The notes: generated from the sequence alone by a model not told the origin. A stretch of DNA of 64,000 nucleotides from Mumia sp. zg.B17 (GCF_019550915.1 NZ_JAHWCI010000004.1:52174-116173); one strand, 5' to 3'; counted from the first letter of the stretch, positions 16,195-25,366 are shown. Numbers and translations: made by a program.

Positions 16195-17349
16195 GTGAAC
16201 AGTGGCCCACTGATGCTTGACGAACCGCCGAGGACGCCCTCACAAGACTCGCGCGCCCGCGCGATTCGACGCAGGCGGAACACTTTCCGCACCCACCCGG
16301 CGCCGGTGGCCCCTATGGGGAAGGTCCCAAAGGCGTGGTCGATCGGTAGCAGTCTCCGTCAGGGGGTGCCGACCGAGCTGACAAGCCTTGTCGAGTGGTT
16401 TGAACACGAGCCCGACGCACGCGAGAGGTTCCGTTGGGCGCTACGGGACTCGCTCGATGAGCTTCTCGACGGGCAGCGAACGGGACGCTGGGCGTACCAG
16501 CACCTTTCCAAGACCGAGAAGACTTACCTCGGCACGGCCGTCGAGGTGAACCTGACCAAAGAGTTTGAGTTCTCGAACGGGGACGATCTCGATTGGCGGA
16601 TCGCAGGACGAGACGTCGACTGCAAGTTCTCGAAGGATCTTGGCGGCTGGGAGATCCCAATGGAGATGTACCGCTGCGCCGACCACGAGGGCCGGCAGGG
16701 GAAGTCGGACTACCCGGCGCTGGTCACGTGGCTCGACGACGACACCAGCAGGTGGGCGGCAGGGCTCATTACAATCACTGACGAACGTCTTCGTTGGCGC
16801 ACCGACAAGCACACCGGCGAGGCACGCAGGGCGTACAACCGCGACAACAAGCGAAGACTCGCGGAGGCATCGGCGCGCGATGTCCACTGGCTGTGGGGTG
16901 GCCTGCAGATTGACCTTCCGCGAAATTTGCTGCTCCACATGGATCCAGTTGCCCGAGACCGCATCTTCTCCTTCCCGCGCTCGGGACAGGCTCGAGTGGA
17001 TCAACTCTTCCGGGAGGTTCCAGATTCGATCGTGAGCCGTCGCGTAGTCCTTACTGTCGCTCAGCAAGACGACGCCCCCAAGCGCGCCCGTGACGCGCGG
17101 CTGAACCTCCGAGGAGAAGGGATCTTGGTCCTCGGTCATCAGGAATCACACCCACACATTGCTAGAGCCCTGGAACTCCCCGTCCCGGTTAAGGGTGAGT
17201 GGATCGCCACCCGCGTGGTACCAGTCGAGACAACCGACACCCGCCCCTTCTTCAGCGTCGCAGAGCAGCGGTGGGCGCGAGCTCTGCCGGACGAACCGAT
17301 TGTTCCCGCGCCCGGATTAACGCAGGGCGTGGACGTGAGCTGGACGTGA
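16195..17349 (+). CDS. NaeI-family type II (IIE) restriction endonuclease
   Basis: A 384-residue protein from GTG 16195; later starts at 16306 or 16315 would give a length closer to NaeI (317 residues). The Endo domain aligns with NaeI by fixed spacing: SLDELLDGQR matches NaeI residues 39-48 including Leu43 (here L90), GTAVEVNL gives E117 (NaeI E70), DWRIAG gives D133 (D86), and VDCKFS gives D142 and K144 (D95, K97). The C-terminal Topo-like DNA-binding domain has GQARVDQLF, VAQQDDAPKRAR and GILVLGHQE. NaeI binds two copies of GCCGGC, one as effector. All catalytic residues are intact. Confidence 0.92.
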   Translation: MNSGPLMLDEPPRTPSQDSRARAIRRRRNTFRTHPAPVAPMGKVPKAWSIGSSLRQGVPTELTSLVEWFEHEPDARERFRWALRDSLDELLDGQRTGRWAYQHLSKTEKTYLGTAVEVNLTKEFEFSNGDDLDWRIAGRDVDCKFSKDLGGWEIPMEMYRCADHEGRQGKSDYPALVTWLDDDTSRWAAGLITITDERLRWRTDKHTGEARRAYNRDNKRRLAEASARDVHWLWGGLQIDLPRNLLLHMDPVARDRIFSFPRSGQARVDQLFREVPDSIVSRRVVLTVAQQDDAPKRARDARLNLRGEGILVLGHQESHPHIARALELPVPVKGEWIATRVVPVETTDTRPFFSVAEQRWARALPDEPIVPAPGLTQGVDVSWT

Positions 17350-17651
17350 ACCTCGGTGCGCCACCGGAATGGGCGCTGAAGCAGGTCAATGGGCAACAGC
17401 CATGCCTGAACAGCGAAATTGATGCTGCTTCCATGAGAGCAGCATGACAACGAGATGCAGGGCATCGTAATCGCATTGAATCGATCACGAACTTTCTCGA
17501 TGCTAAGACGGAGGTCGACTGGCGAGGTAAGGAGCCGTTGATTCGCTTTCGGGCGTGATGCCAGCGCCCGTCATTCACGTGGGAACAGGAACCAGTTGAT
17601 CAGGTAGTTTTCGGTTCGGCAGCTTACACTCCCCAGCCTCATTAACGCCAG
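17350..17651. other. Intergenic gap with decayed coding-like sequence
   Basis: About 300 bases between two convergent gene ends. One plus-strand frame between roughly 17447 and 17560 reads like protein (ending TEVDWRGKEPLIRF then a stop) but has no start. It may be a gene remnant. It also holds the 8-bp hairpin listed separately. No complete gene was found. Confidence 0.4.
17422..17445. repeat. Inverted repeat, 8-bp perfect arms
   Basis: ATGCTGCT (17422-17429) pairs with AGCAGCAT (17438-17445) around an 8-base loop. It lies 73 bases after the NaeI-like stop codon and could act as a terminator, although no T-run follows. Confidence 0.5.
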
Positions 17652-18500
17652 TTACGGAACGTCCAGATGCGGTCCGGCGCCGACGCGGGGCTGGTTGGCG
17701 GGCATCTCGGCCACAACTTCATCTAGAAGTCTCGTGAACTCGGTCACGCATGCTTCTGACACTGCGTCTTCGAGTGGCCCATCGGGAACGACATCGTAGA
17801 TCGTCGTTTCATCAATCCCATCACTCCCCTCGAGCCACGCCTCCGTGGCGGCGGAGTCGAGAGGGACGTCGATAGTCACGGCGTCGATCAAGATGGTCCT
17901 CGCAGCGGTATTGACTGCCTTGGCCACCGCGTTTACTTGGTCGCTCGTCGCCATCTTGCCGCCGTTGTAGAGCCGCAGTTTCTCAAGCGATGCTTGAACG
18001 AGCGCCCGGTTATGAAACGCATCCAGGCGCATCCAGGTGTTAGGCACGTCCTGCATCGAGAAGCCGACAGCCACGGGGCCATAGTCACCGCCGTCGCGCA
18101 TGAGTTCTGCCCCCCACCACAAGCGCCCCACAGCGTTCTTGTCCTCACGGCCGAGAAAGCGATCGACTGCCGTTGCTCCGCTGTCTCCTGGGAAGCGCCA
18201 GTGCACGTACTGCGGAGCCGCGACCACTGCAAGCCAGGCCCACACACCCCGCCGGGCGGCCTCCCGGCGGGTCAGCCGGAGGACGTGATGCATCCGCGGC
18301 GCGAGCCAGGCGTCCGACTCCTCGGATCGTTCGGTGAACCGACGCATACCCTCGTCGATTACATTGATCAGCGGTTCGACGTCGATGGCGCGGTCCGGAA
18401 ATTCCGTTACGTAGTCGCTTGGGTCGAAGCCAGCCGCCGTCTCAAGAAAGCTGACTGGGAGTTCAGTGACACCGACCAACTCGCGGAGCTTCTTCATCAC
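17652..18500 (-). CDS. DUF6339-like protein, third gene of GHKL operon
   Basis: A 282-residue protein, mostly alpha-helical. From memory it resembles DUF6339: an Arg-rich helix with a conserved Trp pair (RRGVWAWLAVVAAPQYVHWRF, cited by its ends RRGVWAWL and YVHWRF), NAVGRLWWGAELMR, and LEKLRLYNGG. I cannot confirm the family without a search. It overlaps the upstream 336-residue gene by 4 bases (ATGA). No catalytic motif is obvious. Family members that I recall sit beside GHKL ATPases in restriction-type loci. It is the last gene of the operon. Confidence 0.65.
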   Translation of the reverse strand: MMKKLRELVGVTELPVSFLETAAGFDPSDYVTEFPDRAIDVEPLINVIDEGMRRFTERSEESDAWLAPRMHHVLRLTRREAARRGVWAWLAVVAAPQYVHWRFPGDSGATAVDRFLGREDKNAVGRLWWGAELMRDGGDYGPVAVGFSMQDVPNTWMRLDAFHNRALVQASLEKLRLYNGGKMATSDQVNAVAKAVNTAARTILIDAVTIDVPLDSAATEAWLEGSDGIDETTIYDVVPDGPLEDAVSEACVTEFTRLLDEVVAEMPANQPRVGAGPHLDVP

Positions 18501-19507
18501 TCATCCTCCTGTTCGTGCTCGGCCTCGGGCTCTAGGCCGAGACGGCTGATCCCTAGGCGCAAGAGCCTGCTCGATCCAACATGTCTATCGACGGCGCTGA
18601 TTAGCGTTGACTGGACCTGGCCCGCCCCGTCGTCCGAGTCCAACATCGCCATGACCTCGGCTAGCGCGTCGTCCGATGACTTCTTGGGGTAGGCGTGATG
18701 AAAGAGGGTTTGCAACAGATCTGACTGCCAGTCGGAGTCGGGCCACGCCGGGGCTTCTCCGTCCTCATGTCGAACCGCTCCCAAGGCAGCGTTCGCCGCC
18801 GCGAGGAAGAACTTGGTGGCGATGGTCGCCCGGACTTGATCATGCAGCGATTGCTCCCCTAGAGGCCGATGCGACCGGTCGCGCAGCAACGGCTCAAGCC
18901 CCGGGAAAGCGGCGTTAAGGAAGAGGACAGGCTCGTTGGGGTCCAGGAAGTGGTAGTAAGGCTCGCCCTTCACCGTAGTGAGGACAGGTGGGTCGACGTC
19001 CCTGTCGTCGAAATCTCGCCACACCACTGTCAACGCACCACGGACGGGCGAGCGCGGCAGGTCGTCGAGATAGACATGCCACGAGTCGGCAATGCCGACA
19101 ATGCGGTGTTTACCCGCGGGGACGTGGTCGGTGATGTAACCCGCGGCCGATATACGGCCGAACCAAAAGGGACGGTCAACGGAGATCCGGCCGCGCCAAC
19201 GGCTTCCATCGCTGTCGGGCGCCAGCTCGAATGCCTGGCGCGCGTTGGTGAAGCTGCAATGAACGACCACGTGAGCTCGGGGATCGCCGCCGTCTCGAAT
19301 GCGATCGCGCAATTCTGTCGGCGGGCCCACCATCTCCACAGGGATATCCACCGTGGACCAGTTCCGACGCTCGAGGTTCGACATGTCGACCACGCGAGCG
19401 TCCGGGTCCCGCCAGGACCCGCGCGCGAGATCGCCGTCCGTCGTCGGATGGCCCAGCGTGATGGTGACATCACCGGCAAGGATCGGATACGGGTAGACCG
19501 TTCTCAC
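18497..19507 (-). CDS. Unknown protein, second gene of GHKL operon
   Basis: A 336-residue protein with a beta-rich N-terminal half (segments such as VVHCSFTNARQAFEL, YITDHVPAGKHRIVGIADSWHVYLDDLP) and a helical C-terminal half (VLFLNAAFPGLEPLL, IATKFFLAAANAALGAV, an acidic tail ending EAEHEQEDE). It overlaps its neighbours by 4 bases on each side, so its product is probably made in step with theirs. No motif allows a function to be assigned. Position and architecture suggest a dedicated subunit, perhaps bridging ATPase and effector (inference). Confidence 0.7.
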   Translation of the reverse strand: MRTVYPYPILAGDVTITLGHPTTDGDLARGSWRDPDARVVDMSNLERRNWSTVDIPVEMVGPPTELRDRIRDGGDPRAHVVVHCSFTNARQAFELAPDSDGSRWRGRISVDRPFWFGRISAAGYITDHVPAGKHRIVGIADSWHVYLDDLPRSPVRGALTVVWRDFDDRDVDPPVLTTVKGEPYYHFLDPNEPVLFLNAAFPGLEPLLRDRSHRPLGEQSLHDQVRATIATKFFLAAANAALGAVRHEDGEAPAWPDSDWQSDLLQTLFHHAYPKKSSDDALAEVMAMLDSDDGAGQVQSTLISAVDRHVGSSRLLRLGISRLGLEPEAEHEQEDE

Positions 19508-21630
19508 GCTTCACTCCTCGACTCCACGACACGGTTCACGTCCACGGCGACAACGGCGCTCTCTGCTGCGATGGGATGCGACGCGGGATCGCTGACCCCC
19601 CGAAACTTCGCTGTCTTCACCCCGGGTGCAACACGAAGGCGCCCGCCATCCAGCAGTTCACAGCCGCTGGAGGCGGACAGCTCAGCCCAACGCACCGTCG
19701 TCCCTGCACCAGTCTCCGCGACGAAACGAAGAACAGGCGTGAACGTCCACCCCTTCGATTTGGGGGGCATCTGGACTGTGACTTCTGTAAGCTCCCACGC
19801 CCCATCTGAACGCGGCGCTCCCACCACGGGTGCGACCACTCGGGGTCGTGCCGTAGATTGCGGAGGCACTTTCAGTCGAAGGAGCTCCCTCAGCGACTGC
19901 GGCCCGTCGGAAGGTTCGCGTAGCGGGACGGTCACGACAGACTTCAACTCGCGAAGGACCGCTCGCTCGAAGTCATCCAGCATCGTCTTCACCCCACGCA
20001 CCCGGTAGCTCGTACCGAGCTCGGTGGTGACCTTCCACGCGTTGTGCGACGGCGGCTCAGCAGTACGCAGGAACAGCTCTGCACGGCGGTCATCCGTCCC
20101 GGTCGCCGCTGCTTCACCGGCAAGGAGCACAGCGAAGAACGGACGGACACCAACGCCCAGGCCTCGCGGCTTGAGAGTGGTCACGCGCATAAAGGCGCCC
20201 CGCATCGTTACGACGGTGTTCGCGAAGGCATGGTCGACCTCGTCATCAGCCGCCTGCCGCACGAGAAGTACGGCCTCGTGCTGCAACTCGTCGTGCTCTG
20301 GGTGTTCGAGCCTACGAGGAACACGGAGAGCGACGTGCCGTTCAACAACGTCGCCGGCAGTTTGCATCTCCTCAACAAGCTGACCCTGCCGAGCTTTCTC
20401 GATCAGGTCGACGAGGGGCTTCATCTCGGCCGCGGGGTCGATTTCCTCCTCGTGCAAGACCTTTTCACGGCCGTCGGCGAGGATGTCGACGGCCTTGACA
20501 GTCGCCCGCAGGATTGGCGGCGCCTCACGCTGGCGCACCAGCGCAGCGAAAAAGTTCAGGGCAATCGCGGACGACATCTCGCGCGCCATCTCTACCAGGT
20601 CGCTGGTCTCACCCGACGGGTCGTGTGCGGCAACCACGAGGATGCTTGTGCCAGTTCGCGCGGGTCGACTCAGCCGCAGTTCCTCGAGGATCGGCGGGCT
20701 GACGTAGGTCGAGCGTGCCGTGCCCTCTCTCTTGGGATCGGGGTCGGGCACACCGAACCATCCCGGGCCCGCGTACTCTCCACGGTCGGGCACCTCGTGC
20801 CAGGGAAGACTGATTCGACCCACGAGGCGACGATCTTGCTTCGAAGTGCCCGGCTCGGCCTCAGACAGATTCGAGGCAAAGAGCAGAAGTCCGAACGCTG
20901 AAGCGCGCTGAATTGTCGATTTGCCGAGGCCGTGCGAACCTGCCGAGCCCTCATCCCGCTTAATCGTATCCATGACATTCCGCACGAGGGCGCTGTAGTT
21001 ACCCGCGCCGTACTCGCCTCCGACTAGCCCCACGCCGTCGAGGTCTTCGATGCGAAGAACCACTAGCTCACCAGCGTCCACGCCCTCGAGGGCATGACGT
21101 ACAACCCGTGCCTGTTTTCCCGTGCCCTCAGCAACTGCCTCAAGGTGTGGGCGCAGCTCGTAGAACCGCATCGTCCGGAGGAAAGCTGATAGCCGCTCGC
21201 CCCGAAGCCTTTCGAGGACGAAGTCGGCTGCCACCGTCGGTTCGCCGGTCCGCCGCGCGTCACGTATGTTTTGCGCCGCTTCGCGGATGATCGTCGTGAG
21301 GTTGGGGTCAAAGCTGCTACTCGCGGCGTCCCCAAGGACTCGCTGTCCGTCGGGTGACTGCTTCCTCATCCACCAGAACAGCGGTTCCCGTTCTTCGGCC
21401 AACCGCTCCTGGCTGACCTCCGGCGGGTTGCCCTCGCCGTGTTCGAGCCACGCCGCAGTGACCTGGAGAGCGCTCGCAAGCTCGGAGAGGTTCTTGCGAC
21501 TCGGTCGTTTCCCCCCAAGCCAACCCGACACAGCACTCGGTGCCACACCAACGATCCTCGCCAACTCGCCTGGAGCGACTCTCTTCGAGCGCATCGCGAG
21601 CTCAAGCCGCTCATAGAATGCATTCGTCAT
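19504..21630 (-). CDS. XRE-type HTH fused to a GHKL (Bergerat-fold) ATPase
   Basis: A 708-residue protein. Residues 5-63 are a helix-turn-helix of the Cro/CI class (ELARIVGVAPSAVSGWLGG, ends VSGWLGGKRPS). Residues about 110-260 carry a GHKL ATP-binding fold: N-box E117-AAQ-N121-IRDA, adenine motif E195-D196-LDGVGL-VG, and glycine lid GSHGLGKS (231-238). The remainder (about 300-708) is of unknown fold. GHKL ATPases include MutL, Hsp90, gyrase B and MORC; relatives of this type were described in restriction loci. The HTH suggests that the ATPase binds its own operator. AGGGAGG precedes the ATG by about 5 bases. Confidence 0.85.
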   Translation of the reverse strand: MTNAFYERLELAMRSKRVAPGELARIVGVAPSAVSGWLGGKRPSRKNLSELASALQVTAAWLEHGEGNPPEVSQERLAEEREPLFWWMRKQSPDGQRVLGDAASSSFDPNLTTIIREAAQNIRDARRTGEPTVAADFVLERLRGERLSAFLRTMRFYELRPHLEAVAEGTGKQARVVRHALEGVDAGELVVLRIEDLDGVGLVGGEYGAGNYSALVRNVMDTIKRDEGSAGSHGLGKSTIQRASAFGLLLFASNLSEAEPGTSKQDRRLVGRISLPWHEVPDRGEYAGPGWFGVPDPDPKREGTARSTYVSPPILEELRLSRPARTGTSILVVAAHDPSGETSDLVEMAREMSSAIALNFFAALVRQREAPPILRATVKAVDILADGREKVLHEEEIDPAAEMKPLVDLIEKARQGQLVEEMQTAGDVVERHVALRVPRRLEHPEHDELQHEAVLLVRQAADDEVDHAFANTVVTMRGAFMRVTTLKPRGLGVGVRPFFAVLLAGEAAATGTDDRRAELFLRTAEPPSHNAWKVTTELGTSYRVRGVKTMLDDFERAVLRELKSVVTVPLREPSDGPQSLRELLRLKVPPQSTARPRVVAPVVGAPRSDGAWELTEVTVQMPPKSKGWTFTPVLRFVAETGAGTTVRWAELSASSGCELLDGGRLRVAPGVKTAKFRGVSDPASHPIAAESAVVAVDVNRVVESRSEA

Positions 21631-21683
21631 TTTGCCTCCCTACGACGAAACTGTAGCCGGTATAGCGGATGAGGGGAAGTCCG

Positions 21684-21702
21684 ACTTCACAAAACATGAA
21701 GT
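21684..21702. promoter_or_regulatory. Palindrome upstream of GHKL operon, candidate operator
   Basis: ACTTCA (21684-21689) and TGAAGT (21697-21702) are perfect 6-bp arms around CAAAACA. It lies 54-72 bases before the first start codon of the operon, where an autoregulatory XRE domain would bind. Role inferred. Confidence 0.5.
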
Positions 21703-22325
21703 ATCGTGCCCTGGTGCCACCGTGAGCTACGCTGGCTTCACAAGCCATGCAGGTCCCGCCGTCGGGCCGCATCTTCTCGCCCAGCAGGGGCTAGCGGCGC
21801 CCCTGCTACATCTCCGCGATCGGCGCCTTCGCCCCGCCAGCCGCCCGGCCCCGACGAAGCGGCGCCCGCGCGTGCAGCAGGCGGCGCGACCGCCCGGCCG
21901 CTCGCATCGTCGTCTCGCCAGCCTGAGTCGAGCATGCTCGGCTGCTCCGTACCTACGACAGGGGGACCGAAGAAGTTCTCACTCTTCACCACCTCTGATG
22001 TCGGCAGCTTCTCGACAAGGCGAAGCAGCCGTAATTGTTGCTCCTTCCTTCAGGTCGCGCTTAAAGATTCGAGGGCGGCGCTCGCGCACGGCCTCGACGG
22101 CAGCCTTAGATGAGCGTTGCCAATGACGATCATCACCAGCCGCGCGGAACCCACCTAGCCCTCGATGGAAGCACAGTCTGACCTCCGGTCGGGCAGGTTC
22201 CCAGGCACTACCGTGGACTATCGCAGTTGATCATTGCGGTCGCTCCGGGACAACGACCACAAGCTCGCCGTGCAGAGCAGGGGATCACGGTTACGCAGGT
22301 GAAGCCTGAAGCATCGGGAAGTGTG
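21703..22325. other. Long intergenic gap, no intact gene
   Basis: About 620 bases beyond the first operator. No frame has a credible start plus coding character on either strand. A hairpin with 9-bp arms (21784-21792 and 21800-21808, AGCAGGGGC/GCCCCTGCT) is present. On the minus strand a frame is open from about 22230 to 21979 without an early start codon, which might be a gene remnant. I see no transposon end or tRNA. Confidence 0.45.
21734..21746. promoter_or_regulatory. Second palindrome upstream of GHKL operon
   Basis: GGCTT-CAC-AAGCC, 5-bp perfect arms, shares TTCACAA with the nearer palindrome at 21684-21702. It may be a second, weaker operator site. Confidence 0.35.
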
Positions 22326-22355
22326 AGTGGGGCGCCCCTTCCGGGACGCCCCACT
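22326..22355 (-). terminator. Probable terminator of nrdJ
   Basis: AGTGGGGCG (22326-22334) and CGCCCCACT (22347-22355) form a 9-bp stem, 17 bases beyond the nrdJ stop. No U-run follows, which is usual for actinobacterial terminators. Confidence 0.65.
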
Positions 22356-22372
22356 TCCCCCGCACACCACCG

Positions 22373-25321
22373 TCAGCTGCAGCCGCTGGTCGCTCCGCAG
22401 CCCTCGCACACGTGGCACGAGCCCGCCGGCCGCATCTTCGTCCCGCAGGTGAAGCACAGCGGGGCGTCGACCTCGGTCCCGGAGATCACCTGCAACAGCT
22501 CGGCGCTGGTGTGCGCCTGCTTCGGTGCCGGACGAGCCGACTCAGCGACGATCTCCGCATTGGCAGCATCGACCTGTGCCTCGCGCTCGATCTCCGCCTC
22601 AGCAGCAGCATCGACAGCCGCCACAGGAGCAGAAGCCGACTCGGACGGCTTCGTCTTCAACGACTCCGGCTCCGACATCTCCTCCTCCGGCGGCGCGTAC
22701 GACCCCGTGTCCAGCTGGCGCTGACGCTCGTCGGCCGAGTGGATGCCCATCTGCGAGCGAACCTCGAACGGCAGGTAGTCCAGCGCGAGCCTGCGGAAGA
22801 TGTAGTCCATGATCGACTGCGCCATCCGCACGTCCGGGTCGTCGGTCAGACCGGCCGGCTCGAACTTCAGGTTCGTGAACTTCTGGACGTACGTCTCGAG
22901 CGGCACCCCGTACTGGAGGCCGATCGACACCGCGATCGAGAACGCATCCATCACGCCGGCCAGCGTCGAGCCCTGCTTGCCGAGCTTGAGGAACACCTCA
23001 CCGAGGCCGTCGTCCGGGTAGGAGCCCGAGGTCATGTAGCCCTCGGCGCCACCCACCGTGAACGACGTCGTCAGCGACGGGCGCGTCTTGGGGAGACGCT
23101 TGCGGATCGGCTTCTCGACGACGACCGTCTTGACGGTCTCGACGACCTCGGCCGGCTTGGCGGCGTTCGAGTCCTTGCCCTTGTTCTCGCCCTTGCCGGA
23201 CGAGAGCGGCTGGCCGACCTTGCAGTTGTCGCGATAGACCGCGAGCGCCTTGAGGCCGAGCTTCCAGCCCTGGAAGTAGATGTCACCGATCTCCTCGACG
23301 GTCGCCGTCTCCGGCATGTTGACCGTCTTCGAGATCGCACCCGACAGGAACGGCTGCGCCGCCGCCATCATCCGGACGTGACCCATCGGCTTGATGGACC
23401 GCTCCCCCATCGCGCAGTCGAAGACCTCGTAGTGCTCGGTCTTCAGGCCCGGCGCGTCGATGACATGACCGTGCTCGGCGATGTATTCGACGATCGCCTC
23501 GATCGTCTCGTTGGTGTAGCCGAGCTTCTTGAGCGCGACCGGGATCGTCTGGTTGACGATCTGCATCGAGCCGCCACCGACGAGCTTCTTGAACTTGACC
23601 AGCGAGAAGTCCGGCTCGATGCCGGTCGTGTCGCAGTCCATCATGAAGCCGATCGTGCCGGTCGGAGCCAGCACAGACGCCTGAGCGTTGCGCCAGCCCT
23701 GCTTCGTACCGATCTCGATGCCCTGGGCCCACTGCTTCGTGGCCTCACGGTGCACGGCGATGTCCATCGCGTGCATCGTTCGGACCGCGTCGTTGGCAGC
23801 CTGGTGCTTGCGCATCACGCGAGCGTGCGGCTCGGCGTTCTGGGCGTAGCCCTCGTACGGGCCGACGACACCGGCGAGCTCCGCCGAGCGACGGTACGAG
23901 GTGCCGGTCATCAGCGAGGTGATCGCCGAGGCGAACGCGCGGCCGCCGTCGGAGTCGTACGCGAGACCCGACGCCATGAGGAGCGCGCCGAGGTTGGCGT
24001 AGCCGATGCCGAGCTGACGGAACTTGCGCGTCGTGTCGCCGATCGCCTCGGTCGGGAAGTCGGCGAAGGTGATCGAGATGTCCATCGCGGTGATGATCAG
24101 CTCGACGGACCTCACGAACTTTTCCACATCGAACGAGCCGTCATCCTGCAGGAACTTGAGCAGGTTCAGCGACGCCAGGTTGCACGACGAGTTGTCGAGG
24201 TGCATGTATTCGGAGCACGGGTTGGACGCGGTGATCCGGCCCGTCTCCGGCGTCGTGTGCCAGTCGTTGATCGTCGAGTCGTACTGGATGCCCGGGTCGG
24301 CACACTCCCAGGCCGCCTGCGCGATGTCCTTGAAGAGCTTCTTGGCGTCGATGGTCTCGATGACCTCGCCGGTCGTGCGAGCACGCAGCCCGAACTCCGA
24401 GCCCTCCTCGACCGCACGCATGAACTCGTCGGTCACGCGGACCGAGTTGTTGGCGTTCTGGTACTGGACCGACGAGATGTCGTGCCCGCCGAGGTCCATG
24501 TCGAAGCCGGCGTCACGGAGGACACGGATCTTGTCCTCCTCGCGCGCCTTCGTCTGCACGAACTCCTCGATGTCGGGGTGGTCGACGTCGAGCACGACCA
24601 TCTTGGCCGCACGACGCGTCGCGCCGCCCGACTTGATGGTGCCCGCGGACGCATCGGCGCCGCGCATGAACGACACCGGCCCCGAGGCCGTACCGCCCGA
24701 GGAGTGCAGCAGCTCCTTGCTGGAGCGGATGCGGGAGAGGTTGAGGCCGGCGCCCGAGCCGCCCTTGAAGATCAGACCCTCTTCCTTGTACCAGTTGAGG
24801 ATCGAGTCCATCGAGTCGTCGACGGCGAGGATGAAGCAGGCCGAGACCTGCTGCGGGCTCGACGTGCCGACGTTGAACCACACCGGGCTGTTGAAGCTGA
24901 AGACCTGGTGAAGAAGCATGTGGGTGAGCTCGTGCTCGAAGACCTCGGCATCGGCGTCCGTCGCGAAGTAGCCGTTGTCCTTGCCGGCCTTCGCGTACGT
25001 CAGGACGACACGGTCGAGGAGCTGCTTGAGGCTCTGCTCACGGGTGTCGCTGCCGACGGCGCCACGGAAGTATTTCGTGGTGACGATCGTGGAGGCGTTG
25101 ACGCTCCAGAAGTCGGGGAACTCCACCCCGCGCTGCTCGAAGACCGTGGCTCCGGTCTTCCAGTTGGTCTGCACGACGTCGCGACGCTCCCACGTCACCT
25201 CGTCGTACGGGTGCACGCCCTCCGTCGTGTAGACCCGGTTGATCGTGAGGCCCTTGCCTGCACGCTTGGTGGCTTTGCGCCCGCGCGCAGCCCCGCTCGG
25301 TCCACTGACCGTCTCCGTCAT
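22373..25321 (-). CDS. nrdJ: Adenosylcobalamin-dependent ribonucleotide reductase (class II)
   Basis: A 982-residue class II reductase, which makes deoxyribonucleotides by a B12 radical without oxygen. Recognisable segments: FWSVNAST, NSPVWFNVGT...QVSACFIL and SNPCSEYMHLDNSSCNLASLNL (cited by NPCSEYMHL), which hold the redox cysteines, and GVHRGAM-like loops around TGTSYRRSAE. The C-terminus ends with a Cys-rich zinc-binding tail (CFTCG, CHVCEGCG). It lies 45 bases downstream of nrdR in one operon, the classic actinobacterial nrdR-nrdJ pair. It should be repressed by NrdR-ATP through boxes upstream of nrdR, and possibly by a B12 response not seen here. Confidence 0.96.
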   Translation of the reverse strand: MTETVSGPSGAARGRKATKRAGKGLTINRVYTTEGVHPYDEVTWERRDVVQTNWKTGATVFEQRGVEFPDFWSVNASTIVTTKYFRGAVGSDTREQSLKQLLDRVVLTYAKAGKDNGYFATDADAEVFEHELTHMLLHQVFSFNSPVWFNVGTSSPQQVSACFILAVDDSMDSILNWYKEEGLIFKGGSGAGLNLSRIRSSKELLHSSGGTASGPVSFMRGADASAGTIKSGGATRRAAKMVVLDVDHPDIEEFVQTKAREEDKIRVLRDAGFDMDLGGHDISSVQYQNANNSVRVTDEFMRAVEEGSEFGLRARTTGEVIETIDAKKLFKDIAQAAWECADPGIQYDSTINDWHTTPETGRITASNPCSEYMHLDNSSCNLASLNLLKFLQDDGSFDVEKFVRSVELIITAMDISITFADFPTEAIGDTTRKFRQLGIGYANLGALLMASGLAYDSDGGRAFASAITSLMTGTSYRRSAELAGVVGPYEGYAQNAEPHARVMRKHQAANDAVRTMHAMDIAVHREATKQWAQGIEIGTKQGWRNAQASVLAPTGTIGFMMDCDTTGIEPDFSLVKFKKLVGGGSMQIVNQTIPVALKKLGYTNETIEAIVEYIAEHGHVIDAPGLKTEHYEVFDCAMGERSIKPMGHVRMMAAAQPFLSGAISKTVNMPETATVEEIGDIYFQGWKLGLKALAVYRDNCKVGQPLSSGKGENKGKDSNAAKPAEVVETVKTVVVEKPIRKRLPKTRPSLTTSFTVGGAEGYMTSGSYPDDGLGEVFLKLGKQGSTLAGVMDAFSIAVSIGLQYGVPLETYVQKFTNLKFEPAGLTDDPDVRMAQSIMDYIFRRLALDYLPFEVRSQMGIHSADERQRQLDTGSYAPPEEEMSEPESLKTKPSESASAPVAAVDAAAEAEIEREAQVDAANAEIVAESARPAPKQAHTSAELLQVISGTEVDAPLCFTCGTKMRPAGSCHVCEGCGATSGCS

Positions 25322-25366
25322 CGTGTGCCCCTTCTCCCCGTGTCCCCGTGAATGTGTTGGTGAGTC

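Noticed and set aside
17422..17445. Possible CRISPR repeat or transposon end
   Set aside because: Only one copy of the 8-bp palindrome; no spacer array or transposase nearby.
21979..22230. Minus-strand open frame upstream of the GHKL operon
   Set aside because: No start codon near its beginning, mixed third-position GC and no family match; at most a remnant.
22412..25351. A 979-codon open frame on the plus strand opposite nrdJ
   Set aside because: It is the antisense shadow of a GC-rich gene; its translation is Arg/Leu/Asp-rich and shows no domain, while nrdJ on the other strand is unmistakable.
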